64,000 nucleotides of DNA from Thiofilum sp. (GTDB lineage Bacteria; Pseudomonadota; Gammaproteobacteria; Thiotrichales; Thiotrichaceae): the NCBI RefSeq assembly GCF_016711335.1, contig NZ_JADJTF010000001.1, positions 3,844,001 through 3,908,000 on the forward strand, given 5' to 3'. Each line of letters begins with the position of its first letter. Within the stretch, counting starts at the first letter, position 1. Position numbers and translations under genes: made by a program. The notes beneath the pieces were generated by a model, which was given only the letters and a program-made list of their open reading frames with translations, was not told the origin of the DNA and searched no databases. Of this stretch, positions 24,615 to 32,757 are shown one piece after another.

Positions 24615-25724
24615 TTAAGCAGCGGCTCGACGTTGATACTCATCACTTTGCATTTCATTTAAGCGACTCATAGCTCGATCATATTCAAATACCAGCTTTT
24701 CCCCTTGATAAAGGGCGTTCAACGGAATAGCCGTCGATAAGATCAAGCGCACATGGCGATCATACAGCTCATCGATCAGATTCAAGAAACGTCTGGCAGC
24801 ATTTTCATGCGTTTCTGTCAGTACAGGCATACCTGATAACACAACAGCTTTGTAACGATCCGCAATTTCAATGTAATCGCGTGCTGAGCGCGGCCCTTCA
24901 CATAATACTTGGAAGGTGAACCAGACAATATTATCAGCAACTTTATGGACTGGTAAGGAGCGCCCTTGGATTATTAGCGTGGTATCGGTATAAATTTTGC
25001 CACGCGCTAACGCATTAAACTCAATGCTAAGCTCACGTTCTACCTCATCAGCCTGATGCCCTTGGATAAAACCGTGCTCGCCTACATGGCGCAACATGCG
25101 ATAATCCACATTATTGTCTAGCTCGACTACATCCATCGTGCGCTTAATTAAAGCAATAGCAGGTAAGAAACGACTGCGTTGTAAACCATTAAGATACAGA
25201 TCATCCGGTTTACGATTAGAAGTCGTCACCAAAGTAATGCCTTGTTGAAAGAAAGCTTCTAATAAACCATACAACAACATCGCATCTACAATGTCCAATA
25301 CATGAAACTCATCTAAACACAATAAGCGCATGTGTGGAGCTTCACGTTTAGCTAGCTCTAACAATGGGTTTTGGACATGAGCGGTTTTTTTTAACTCATC
25401 GTGCACGTAATTCATGAAATGGTGGTAGTGCATACGTTTTTTTTGTGTGATAGGAATGCGCTCATAAAAGCTATCCATCAGCCACGTTTTACCACGTCCT
25501 ACCCCACCCCAAATATAGGCTCCACGAATGGTGGCTGGTTTTTCTACTTTGGGACTAGAAAATAAGGAAAATAATCCCTTCTTTACCGGTGCAGTCTCCA
25601 CTACAGGGATAGATACTAACTCATCCCAAATACGCTGTAATACTTTCACCGCTGCCGATTGGGCAGGATCAAAACGAATCACCTGCTGTTGAACGGCGTC
25701 TTGATAGTATTGTTCTAATGGCAT
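24615..25724 (-). CDS. zapE: Cell-division ATPase ZapE (AFG1-like)
   Basis: 369 residues. Walker A is GGVGRGKTWLMD, Walker B is LLCLDEFHVLDIVDAM, followed by sensor-1 TSNRKPDDLYLNGLQR. The N-terminal MPLEQYYQDAVQQQVIRFD and the C-terminal FEYDRAMSRLNEM are as in the AFG1/ZapE family. In E. coli ZapE acts at the Z-ring under stress; eukaryotic Afg1 handles mitochondrial respiratory-complex proteins. It is divergent from the GntR gene and shares a 270-base control region with it. Confidence 0.93.
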   Translation of the reverse strand: MPLEQYYQDAVQQQVIRFDPAQSAAVKVLQRIWDELVSIPVVETAPVKKGLFSLFSSPKVEKPATIRGAYIWGGVGRGKTWLMDSFYERIPITQKKRMHYHHFMNYVHDELKKTAHVQNPLLELAKREAPHMRLLCLDEFHVLDIVDAMLLYGLLEAFFQQGITLVTTSNRKPDDLYLNGLQRSRFLPAIALIKRTMDVVELDNNVDYRMLRHVGEHGFIQGHQADEVERELSIEFNALARGKIYTDTTLIIQGRSLPVHKVADNIVWFTFQVLCEGPRSARDYIEIADRYKAVVLSGMPVLTETHENAARRFLNLIDELYDRHVRLILSTAIPLNALYQGEKLVFEYDRAMSRLNEMQSDEYQRRAAA

Positions 25725-25867
25725 AACACTATATTTCTCTTGGAGACCTAATCAAATTTGCCAGCCTACTATGGAATATCACTCACAGAGCGTCATTAGG
25801 CAAAGGATAAAAGCCCTACCTTTAGCTGGCTAGGTTCATGCACTTTATAACCAAGTACAGTTTTAAA

Positions 25868-25879
25868 ATTGTCGACATT
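25868..25879. promoter_or_regulatory. Predicted GntR operator between zapE and gntR, distal copy
   Basis: ATTGTCGACATT, identical to the copy at 23800. It lies 96 bp centre-to-centre upstream of the copy at the gntR start region and 144 bases from the zapE start, so it could serve either divergent gene. Confidence 0.7.
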
Positions 25880-25951
25880 GTACTTGAAAAACATCAATAA
25901 CGTTAGTATTAATACACTTACGATGACGGATTTTAGCTAGTTAACGATAGG

Positions 25952-25975
25952 TATAATACTAACAATGTCGACAAA
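25952..25975 (+). promoter_or_regulatory. gntR -10 box with overlapping autoregulatory operator
   Basis: A perfect TATAAT (25952-25957) is followed six bases later by AATGTCGACAAA (25964-25975), which would cover the transcription start. The -35 is weak. This placement predicts autorepression. Confidence 0.68.
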
Positions 25976-25994
25976 CCACATGAGAGCATATTAG

Positions 25995-26690
25995 ATGGGG
26001 CTTAATAACCTGACACCTGAACCTGTCACTATTGCTGATCGCTTATTTCAAGAATTGCGGCGTGCTATTTTGGAGGGTGAATTACCTCCGGGTAAAAAAA
26101 TCAGCGAACCGGAACTGGCTAACCAATATAATGTCAGTCGTGGCTCATTGCGCGAGGCGATTAGCAAACTAGAAAACTGCAACCTAGTCACTCGTAAACC
26201 GAATATTGGCGCACGTGTAGTAGGCTTTTCCACCAAGCAACTCATGGAAATTTACCAAATTCGGGAAGCAATGGAGGGCATGGCGGCACGCTTGGCGGCG
26301 GAAAATATGACTGATGAGCAATTAGCACATCTCAATACTTTAGTCGAACATAATAAAATGGCAGTGTCCACTCAAGACCCCTACGCCACCCCAACCAGTG
26401 TGCATTATGATGCGGATTTAGACTTTCATTTTTGCATTATTCAAGGTTGCAATAATGAGCGTCTCCAGCGTATGCTGCACATGGATTTATATGATTTGGT
26501 GCGTTTTTATCGCTTCCGTTTAAACCCACGCTTTTCTGCACAAGCGCTGAGTGAGCACGAATTAATTGCTTCCGCGTTAAATAATCGTGATGGTGAAATG
26601 GCTGAGCTACTGATGCGTCATCATATTCGTGCTTCTAGAGCACGGGCACAACATCATCTCATGGCAGTTCCACCTGAAGAAATTGAGTAA
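25995..26690 (+). CDS. GntR-family regulator, FadR/FCD subfamily; predicted TCA-cycle regulator
   Basis: 231 residues. The N-terminal winged helix reads IADRLFQELRRAILEGELPP, then ISEPELANQYNVSRGSLREA. The all-helical FCD ligand domain has probable metal-binding residues in DADLDFHFCIIQG, SEHELIASAL and MRHHIRAS. FCD regulators sense small carboxylates. Six TGTCGACA palindromes lie in front of this gene, sdhC and sucB, so I infer control of the TCA genes and of itself. FadR-group proteins bind operators of just this form. The effector is unknown; a TCA acid is plausible. Confidence 0.9.
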   Translation: MGLNNLTPEPVTIADRLFQELRRAILEGELPPGKKISEPELANQYNVSRGSLREAISKLENCNLVTRKPNIGARVVGFSTKQLMEIYQIREAMEGMAARLAAENMTDEQLAHLNTLVEHNKMAVSTQDPYATPTSVHYDADLDFHFCIIQGCNNERLQRMLHMDLYDLVRFYRFRLNPRFSAQALSEHELIASALNNRDGEMAELLMRHHIRASRARAQHHLMAVPPEEIE

Positions 26691-26713
26691 TAGCTCTAAG
26701 CTGTTGGGTGGTT

Positions 26714-26725
26714 ACTGTCGACAAT
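26714..26725. promoter_or_regulatory. Predicted GntR operator upstream of sdhC, distal copy
   Basis: ACTGTCGACAAT lies about 37 bases upstream of the -35 box. It is 95 bp centre-to-centre from the proximal copy, close to the 96 bp seen at gntR, which suits DNA looping. Confidence 0.7.
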
Positions 26726-26761
26726 ATTTATGAATCACCTGCTTAATAGACCTAGTTATGG

Positions 26762-26790
26762 TTGGAAAAATGCATAAAAACCGCTATGAT
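26762..26790 (+). promoter_or_regulatory. sdhCDAB promoter
   Basis: TTGGAA (26762-26767) and TATGAT (26785-26790) with a 17-bp spacer. The proximal operator at 26809-26820 lies just downstream of the expected start. Confidence 0.72.
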
Positions 26791-26808
26791 GCACAGCGGA
26801 AAATAAAA

Positions 26809-26820
26809 GATGTCGACAAT
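26809..26820. promoter_or_regulatory. Predicted GntR operator upstream of sdhC, proximal copy
   Basis: GATGTCGACAAT sits about 15-20 bases after the inferred transcription start of sdhC, in a roadblock or repression position. Confidence 0.7.
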
Positions 26821-26863
26821 CTTTTATAAACGTTAAACCTCACCAAACGGACTATTAACGCGC

Positions 26864-27241
26864 ATGCAGAACTCAGCCAATAGACCATTATCGCCTCACC
26901 TTTCGGTGTATAAACCGCAGATCACCTCTACACTGTCTATCCTACACCGCGCCACTGGTGTAGCGGCAGCAATCGGGTCACTTGTAGTGGTGTACTGGTT
27001 AACTTCATTAGCAGCAGGTCCTCAAGCCTTTGGCATTGCCACTCTATTTTTAGGGTCTTGGCTTGGTAAATTTATTCTATTTTTCTGGACTTGGGCTTTG
27101 TTCTATCACCTATGCAACGGCATTCGCCATTTAATGTGGGATATGGGCTATGGCTTTGATCTGCCTACGACTTATTTAACAGGCAAGATTGTTGTTGTTG
27201 CATCGGCTGTTTTAAACATTTTATTGTGGTTGGTTGCCTAA
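26864..27241 (+). CDS. sdhC: Succinate dehydrogenase cytochrome b556 subunit
   Basis: 125 residues with three membrane helices. RPLSPHLSVYKPQITSTLSI and LHRATGV mark the quinone-side segment. The haem-ligand helix is WALFYHLCNGIRHLMWDMG. It anchors SdhAB and takes part in ubiquinone reduction. The Shine-Dalgarno is weak. It is the first gene of sdhCDAB. The open frames of sdhC and sdhD nearly touch, with 22 bases between stop and ATG. Confidence 0.95.
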   Translation: MQNSANRPLSPHLSVYKPQITSTLSILHRATGVAAAIGSLVVVYWLTSLAAGPQAFGIATLFLGSWLGKFILFFWTWALFYHLCNGIRHLMWDMGYGFDLPTTYLTGKIVVVASAVLNILLWLVA

Positions 27242-27263
27242 CCACCGCGAACGGAGATTTTCC

Positions 27264-27647
27264 ATGAGCCGTCTATTAACTCCTCTAAAGAAAGCGCGTG
27301 GCCTCGGTTCGGCTAAAGAAGGCGCACAGCATTGGTGGATGCAGCGTGTTTCTGCGGTGGCATTAGTACCCTTGACCTTATGGGCTGCTTTCTCAGTCGC
27401 TTCTATGGCAGGAAAACCTTATGAAGTAGTACTGACTTATTTTGCAGCACCTTTCAATGTAGCTATGTTTACCCTGTTTTTATTTACTGCCTTCTACCAT
27501 GCGGTTTTAGGTTTGCAAGTGGTGATTGAAGATTATATCCACCACGAAGGCGCCAAAGTTGCCGCCTTAATTGCTATGAAATTAGTAATGGTACTACTCG
27601 GTACGGTCAGCATTTTAGCAGTGCTACGTGCAACGTTTGGAGGCTAA
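27264..27647 (+). CDS. sdhD: Succinate dehydrogenase hydrophobic anchor subunit
   Basis: The start is the ATG at 27264 with GGAG eight bases upstream (MSRLLTPLKKARGLGSAKEG); the frame extends ten codons further without support. The 127-residue product has three helices and the haem-side segment TAFYHAVLGLQVVIEDYIHH. It completes the membrane anchor with SdhC. The sdhA start follows within 11 bases. Confidence 0.95.
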   Translation: MSRLLTPLKKARGLGSAKEGAQHWWMQRVSAVALVPLTLWAAFSVASMAGKPYEVVLTYFAAPFNVAMFTLFLFTAFYHAVLGLQVVIEDYIHHEGAKVAALIAMKLVMVLLGTVSILAVLRATFGG

Positions 27648-27657
27648 GGATACGTTT

Positions 27658-29445
27658 ATGTCGGATTATAAAATTGAACATCATACCTATGATGTCGTAG
27701 TAGTCGGTGCAGGTGGTGCAGGTTTACGTGCAACCTTTGGTATGGCGGTCAAGGGCTTATCCACTGCTTGTATTACCAAAGTATTCCCTACTCGTAGTCA
27801 TACAGTAGCGGCACAAGGCGGTATGTCAGCTGCTTTAGGTAATATGGGTCCTGACAAATGGCAATGGCATATGTATGACACCGTAAAAGGGTCAGACTGG
27901 TTGGGCGACCAAGATGCGATTGAATATATGTGTCGTGAAGCGATTCCGGCGGTGATTGAATTAGAGCATCAAGGTGTACCGTTCTCACGTACTGAAGAAG
28001 GTCGTATTTATCAACGTCCTTTCGGTGGTATGACCACTAATTACGGTGAAGGTATTGCCCAACGCACTTGCGCGGCGGCTGACCGTACTGGCCATGCGAT
28101 TCTCCATACTCTTTACCAACAATCATTGCGTCATAATGCTGAGTTCTATATCGAACACTTCGCAACTGACCTGATTATGGATGATGAGGGTGTATGCCGT
28201 GGTGTTTTAGCATGGGATTTAGCCACTGGTGTACTGCGCGTGTTCCGTGCTCAAACGGTAGTACTGGCAACGGGTGGTTATGGTCGCGCATATTTCTCTG
28301 CTACCTCTGCTCATACCTGTACCGGTGATGGTAATGGTATGGTGACTCGTGCGGGTCTACCGTTACAAGATATGGAATTTACTCAATTCCACCCCACTGG
28401 TATTTATGGCTCTGGTTGCTTAATTACTGAGGGTGTGCGTGGTGAGGGTGGTTATTTAACCAACTCGAATGGCGAACGCTTTATGGAGCGTTATGCACCG
28501 AATGCTAAAGACCTTGCTTCTCGTGACGTAGTAAGTCGCTCTATGACCATTGAAATTAATGAAGGTCGTGGTGTAGGTGAGAAGAAAGACCATATCCATC
28601 TGCATTTGGAACACTTAGGCGCTGAAATCATTCACGAACGCCTCCCCGGTATTGCAGAAAGTGCGCGTATTTTCGCAGGTGTGGATGTCACTAAAGAGCC
28701 TATTCCGGTATTGCCCACCGTGCATTACAACATGGGTGGTATTCCTACCAACTATCATGGCGAAGTGGTTACTTTAAAAGAGGGTAATCCCGACTCAGTA
28801 GTTCCGGGCTTAATGGCAATTGGTGAATGTGCCTGTGTATCGGTACACGGTGCTAACCGCTTAGGTTCTAACTCCTTACTTGATATTGTTGTATTTGGAC
28901 GTGCAGCGGCTAATCGCTGTGCTGAAACACTGAAAGCGGGCGCTACTCAACCAGAACTTCCTGCTGCGGGTTTAAAGAAAGTACTGGATCGTTTTGATGC
29001 GATTCGCAATGCTAAAGGTACTAAATCGACCGCTGGCATTCGTGATGAAATGCAACACACCATGCAAAAACACGCCGCAGTATTCCGTACTGGCGAGTCT
29101 TTACAAGAAGGCGTGAACAAAATGAATGCGATTTATACCAGCTTCCAAGAAGTGGGTATTCAAGATCGCAGTCTGATTTGGAACTCGGATTTAATGGAAA
29201 CCTTTGAGCTGGCCAACCTATTAGAGTGTGCTCAGGTATCCGTGCAATCTGCTTTAAATCGTAAAGAAAGCCGTGGTGCGCATGCGCGTGAAGATTTCCC
29301 TGATCGTCATGACGATGAGTGGATGAAACACACGCTGTCTTGGTTAGATCCACAAGGTAAAGTCACGATTGATTATCGCCCTGTGCATACCTATACCTTA
29401 ACTTCGGATGTCGACTACATTCCGCCCAAGAAACGCACCTACTAA
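27658..29445 (+). CDS. sdhA: Succinate dehydrogenase flavoprotein subunit
   Basis: The ATG at 27658 has AAGGA eight bases upstream; an in-frame ATG ten codons earlier overlaps sdhD. 595 residues. The FAD dinucleotide fold is DVVVVGAGGAGLRATFGMA, the covalent-FAD His lies in TRSHTVAAQGGMSAALG, and the substrate site carries HPTGIYGSGCLITEGVRGEG. Oxidation of succinate to fumarate feeds electrons to SdhB. Flavinylation needs SdhE, encoded downstream. Confidence 0.97.
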   Translation: MSDYKIEHHTYDVVVVGAGGAGLRATFGMAVKGLSTACITKVFPTRSHTVAAQGGMSAALGNMGPDKWQWHMYDTVKGSDWLGDQDAIEYMCREAIPAVIELEHQGVPFSRTEEGRIYQRPFGGMTTNYGEGIAQRTCAAADRTGHAILHTLYQQSLRHNAEFYIEHFATDLIMDDEGVCRGVLAWDLATGVLRVFRAQTVVLATGGYGRAYFSATSAHTCTGDGNGMVTRAGLPLQDMEFTQFHPTGIYGSGCLITEGVRGEGGYLTNSNGERFMERYAPNAKDLASRDVVSRSMTIEINEGRGVGEKKDHIHLHLEHLGAEIIHERLPGIAESARIFAGVDVTKEPIPVLPTVHYNMGGIPTNYHGEVVTLKEGNPDSVVPGLMAIGECACVSVHGANRLGSNSLLDIVVFGRAAANRCAETLKAGATQPELPAAGLKKVLDRFDAIRNAKGTKSTAGIRDEMQHTMQKHAAVFRTGESLQEGVNKMNAIYTSFQEVGIQDRSLIWNSDLMETFELANLLECAQVSVQSALNRKESRGAHAREDFPDRHDDEWMKHTLSWLDPQGKVTIDYRPVHTYTLTSDVDYIPPKKRTY

Positions 29446-29457
29446 GAGACGCTTAAC

Positions 29458-30240
29458 ATGGCTGAATTTAAATTACCGGCAAACTCTGTCGTTAAAGAAG
29501 GCAAAACGTGGCCAGCGCCTAAAGGTGCGACCCGCATTAAAACCTTTAAAATCTATCGTTATGATCCTGATAGCGGTCAAAATCCTCGCTGGGATACTTA
29601 TCAAATTGACTTGGATAAGTGTGCCCCGATGGTGCTAGATGCGCTGTTAAAAATTAAAAACGAGATTGATACTACCCTGACCTTCCGTCGTTCTTGCCGT
29701 GAAGGGATTTGTGGCTCTTGTGCGATGAATATTGGGGGTACTAATACCTTAGCGTGTATCAAGGCAATTGAAGACGTTCCGGGTGATATTACGATTAGCC
29801 CTCTGCCCCATATGCAAGTGATCAAAGATCTAGTCCCGGATCTCACTCACTTCTATGCGCAATATGCTTCGGTTAAACCTTGGATGCAAACCGATACACC
29901 CGCTCCACAAGATCGTGAGCGTTTACAGTCTCCAGAAGATCGTAAAAAGCTCGATGGTCTATATGAGTGTATTTTGTGCGCTAGTTGCTCAACTTCTTGC
30001 CCTAGCTACTGGTGGAACAGCGACCGCTATCTAGGTCCTGCTGTGCTCTTACAAGCCTATCGTTGGGTCATTGATAGTCGTGATGAAGCTACGGGCGAGC
30101 GTTTAGATAATTTGGAAGATCCTTTCAAACTCTATCGCTGCCATACCATTATGAACTGTACTAATACCTGCCCTAAAGGCTTAAATCCTGCTAAAGCTAT
30201 TGGTCAGCTCAAAAAGCTAGTGGTTGAACGTCGCTTATAA
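29458..30240 (+). CDS. sdhB: Succinate dehydrogenase iron-sulfur subunit
   Basis: 260 residues, about 20 longer at the N-terminus than the E. coli protein, as in many alphaproteobacterial and mitochondrial-like forms. The cluster ligands are CREGICGSCAMNIGG for [2Fe-2S], and CILCASCSTSCPSYWW with CHTIMNCTNTCPKGLNP for [4Fe-4S] and [3Fe-4S]. It carries electrons from SdhA to the quinone site. A terminator follows. Confidence 0.97.
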   Translation: MAEFKLPANSVVKEGKTWPAPKGATRIKTFKIYRYDPDSGQNPRWDTYQIDLDKCAPMVLDALLKIKNEIDTTLTFRRSCREGICGSCAMNIGGTNTLACIKAIEDVPGDITISPLPHMQVIKDLVPDLTHFYAQYASVKPWMQTDTPAPQDRERLQSPEDRKKLDGLYECILCASCSTSCPSYWWNSDRYLGPAVLLQAYRWVIDSRDEATGERLDNLEDPFKLYRCHTIMNCTNTCPKGLNPAKAIGQLKKLVVERRL

Positions 30241-30251
30241 ATACCGCATCA

Positions 30252-30284
30252 AAACCCCTAAAACACTTGGTCTTAGGGGTTTTT
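30252..30284 (+). terminator. Intrinsic terminator after sdhB
   Basis: AAACCCCTAA pairs with TTAGGGGTTT around an 11-base loop and is followed by TTTTCC. sdhE lies just beyond, so it needs read-through or its own promoter. Confidence 0.88.
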
Positions 30285-30346
30285 CCTTATATTATCCTCC
30301 CTTTCGATATCCTCTACCCCCGCAGAACGTATTGGAGTGATTAGTT

Positions 30347-30580
30347 ATGAGTGAATTATCTCGCCTCAAATTACGTTGCCGCCGAGGCATGAAAGAACTG
30401 GATGTCATCTTAATGCGCTATTTAGAGCGTCATTATGAGACGGCTAGTGAACAAGAACGTGTCTATCTCGATGAATTACTCGACTTACAAGACCCTATTT
30501 TGTACGGTATGGTGATGGGTATGGATGCCGCACCCGAATATTATCAACCCTTAATAGCCAAATTAGCCGCTTATTCCTAA
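30347..30580 (+). CDS. sdhE: FAD assembly factor SdhE (CptB/YgfY)
   Basis: 77 residues with the invariant RGMKELD motif (LRCRRGMKELDVILMRYLE) and a helical bundle of the right size. SdhE promotes covalent FAD attachment to SdhA and FrdA. Its place directly after sdhB fits. An ATTGGAG ribosome site precedes the ATG. Confidence 0.95.
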   Translation: MSELSRLKLRCRRGMKELDVILMRYLERHYETASEQERVYLDELLDLQDPILYGMVMGMDAAPEYYQPLIAKLAAYS

Positions 30581-30594
30581 TCGAGTGATATGCC

Positions 30595-31017
30595 ATGTCA
30601 GACCTAATTCATCTCAAACCTCAAGCTGCTTATGAGTTTCTGCAAACTCATGCGAATAGCTTGCTCATTGATATACGCTCTTCGATGGAATACCTATTTG
30701 TAGGGCACGCTATAGGCTCAGTACATATTCCTTGGATTGATGAGCCAGACTGGACTGTAGATCCTAACTTTGCTCAAGTTATAGAAAAAACCTTAGCTAA
30801 TCGCTTTAAAGAAGCCGATCCCAAACAAGAGGCTCATGTGGTACTCATTTGTCGCAGCGGTAAGCGTACTTTAGATGCTGCGGATGTACTCTTGAAGGCT
30901 GGATTTAAACAGGTTTATCACGTTGAAGAGGGGTTTGAGGGTGAAAAGGATGAGCATCAGCACCGTAGTACCGTAGGAGGTTGGCGCTTTCATGGCTTGC
31001 CTTGGGAACAATGCTAG
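30595..31017 (+). CDS. Rhodanese-like sulfurtransferase, single domain
   Basis: 140 residues. LLIDIRSSMEYLFVGHAIGS is the N-terminal rhodanese signature, and the active-site loop with catalytic Cys is LICRSGKRTLDAADVL. It has no signal peptide. It lies 14 bases after sdhE, so probably in one transcript. The substrate is unknown; sulfane-sulfur handling would suit a sulfur-oxidising host, but that is inference. Confidence 0.88.
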   Translation: MSDLIHLKPQAAYEFLQTHANSLLIDIRSSMEYLFVGHAIGSVHIPWIDEPDWTVDPNFAQVIEKTLANRFKEADPKQEAHVVLICRSGKRTLDAADVLLKAGFKQVYHVEEGFEGEKDEHQHRSTVGGWRFHGLPWEQC

Positions 31018-31156
31018 CATTTAAGAATCTAATCCACTCTATATTTGCTACTATACTCAGCTAAGCCATACCTGCTATATAAACACAAGCTAAAAGCATT
31101 AATAACGGGCTAGTTAACGCAGGTATGCCTAAGGATTTACAAGGACGATTCTATAC

Positions 31157-32593
31157 ATGAAACTCAAATCATCCATCATTTTGGTTCTAGCTGCCCTATG
31201 GGGTTTGGGTAGCTGGTGGTGGTACACCTGTAAGATTAAAGGCTTTTGTAGCATGACCGCGAATACGACTGCTGTCACGCTGGCTACAGCACCCGTAGCC
31301 GACAAACCCAAAGCACCTAGCGAAGATGAGACTCAAGATAATGATAAAGATGGTATTCGTAATGGTGATGAAAAGCGTTTAGGTACAGATCCCAATAATC
31401 CAGACTCTGATGAGGACGGTGTACCAGATTTAGTAGAGATTAGCCAAATACCGAATGATACTGATGGCGATGGTTTAATCGATGCTTTAGATGATGATGA
31501 CGATAACGATGGTATATTGACCAAGGACGAATCACCGGATCGCAATAATGACGGGCGCGTTGATGATGCACTCGATAGCGATAACAATGGCGTACCAGAT
31601 TATTTACAAGCGAATAGTAGTGTAGCGCAAGAACAGCCCACCGAATCTGAGCCAACTGCACTAAAAACCCCTGAAACTAGCCAAGCCTCGACCCCAGCTC
31701 CGGTAGCTGAAACCCCTGTAGTGACCGCCGTAGTAGATGATGGATCGGTTGATATTTTTCGCCCCGAACCTCAAGCTGCTGCTATGACGGCTGAAGAGGA
31801 AAAACGCCTCAATAAAGGTACTCCCTCACCCGCTCCTGTTGTACCCGCAGCGCCTGACCTACCGAGTGACAGTACGCAAACCTCAAACGCAGATACTACC
31901 GATACACCCGATGAGGCTAATGGGGAAAGCGAGATCAAGCCTGTACAACGTATTAATGATACTACTGCGCCTGTTGTAGCGACTCCGCCTAAAGCTAACT
32001 CAGATACTGAGGTCACTCCCTCTACCACTAGCAAAAACGCAGACAGCGACTCAGCTAAAGCGGTAAACGAAGCAGACACTAAAAACGCTGAAAAGCCGAG
32101 TAAGGCTACTACCACAGCCAGCATAGAGGCTAACCCTAAAGAGGCTGAGCAACCTAAACAAGCTGCAAAAGCAGAGCCTGAACCACAAGACCCCGAAGGT
32201 AAAGATCGTAATAAAATGGTCGTTTATCAAAAAGGTAAATCAACCGAAGATCGCCTAGGCCCTGCACGTCTCAACTTCCCTACCGGAGTAGCACGTCCTA
32301 CACTGAGTGATGAAACGGCTGATTACTTCGATACGGTTGCCGCTTATTTGCAAAAACATAAACGCGCTACTATTAAAATTACAGGTCATACCGATAATCG
32401 CGGTGATGCTGATCTGAATAAAACATTAGCTTTAAAACGAGCAGAAATTGTGCGCGATGCTTTGATTAGGCGTGGAGCACCCGAAAAACAACTGCAAGTC
32501 AGCTCCATGGGTGAATCTAAGCCTATCGCCAGCAACAATACAGTTGAAGGTCGGCAACAAAATCGGCGTGTTGAGATAATGCCCTTAAAGTAA
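31157..32593 (+). CDS. OmpA-family protein with N-terminal anchor and TSP3-type calcium repeats
   Basis: 478 residues. An N-terminal hydrophobic helix (IILVLAALWGLGSWWWY) is followed by a cluster of Asp-rich thrombospondin type-3-like repeats at about 55-155 (DNDKDGIRNGDE, PDSDEDGVPDL, DTDGDGLIDALDDDDDNDG). A long low-complexity Pro/Thr/Ala/Glu region comes next, then a C-terminal OmpA-like peptidoglycan-binding domain (ITGHTDNRGDADLNKTLALK, then SMGESKPIASN, ending QNRRVEIMPLK). It probably links the membrane to peptidoglycan through a calcium-stiffened stalk. Two membrane-protein genes follow directly, forming an apparent operon. Confidence 0.88.
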   Translation: MKLKSSIILVLAALWGLGSWWWYTCKIKGFCSMTANTTAVTLATAPVADKPKAPSEDETQDNDKDGIRNGDEKRLGTDPNNPDSDEDGVPDLVEISQIPNDTDGDGLIDALDDDDDNDGILTKDESPDRNNDGRVDDALDSDNNGVPDYLQANSSVAQEQPTESEPTALKTPETSQASTPAPVAETPVVTAVVDDGSVDIFRPEPQAAAMTAEEEKRLNKGTPSPAPVVPAAPDLPSDSTQTSNADTTDTPDEANGESEIKPVQRINDTTAPVVATPPKANSDTEVTPSTTSKNADSDSAKAVNEADTKNAEKPSKATTTASIEANPKEAEQPKQAAKAEPEPQDPEGKDRNKMVVYQKGKSTEDRLGPARLNFPTGVARPTLSDETADYFDTVAAYLQKHKRATIKITGHTDNRGDADLNKTLALKRAEIVRDALIRRGAPEKQLQVSSMGESKPIASNNTVEGRQQNRRVEIMPLK

Positions 32594-32620
32594 GACAAGG
32601 ACGCTAAGTAGGACAAAATT

Positions 32621-32749
32621 ATGATTGAACATTTAACAACACGCTATGACCTGAGCAATGCTGGCTGGGAATTAGGCATTATTTTAGCTATAGCCTTTTT
32701 TTTAGGGTTTTTATTTTGCTATTTTCAAAGTGATGTGGATGGAGAGTAA
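32621..32749 (+). CDS. Small single-pass membrane protein, 42 residues
   Basis: The frame from ATG 32621 to TAA 32747-32749 reads MIEHLTTRYDLSNAGWELG, then a continuous hydrophobic helix (IILAIAFFLGFLFCYF) and an acidic tail QSDVDGE. TAGGA lies nine bases before the ATG. The 27-base gap after the OmpA gene and the 8-base gap before the next gene place it in the operon. I recognise no family. Its position and clean architecture argue that it is real. Confidence 0.65.
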   Translation: MIEHLTTRYDLSNAGWELGIILAIAFFLGFLFCYFQSDVDGE

Positions 32750-32757
32750 TTACAACT

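Noticed and set aside
29408..29420. TGTCGACT in sdhA and GTCGACAT in sucB as further operators
   Set aside because: Both are inside coding sequence and match only part of the palindrome.
31333..32124. Minus-strand frames opposite the OmpA-family gene
   Set aside because: They are low-complexity shadows of the Asp-rich and Pro/Thr-rich regions.
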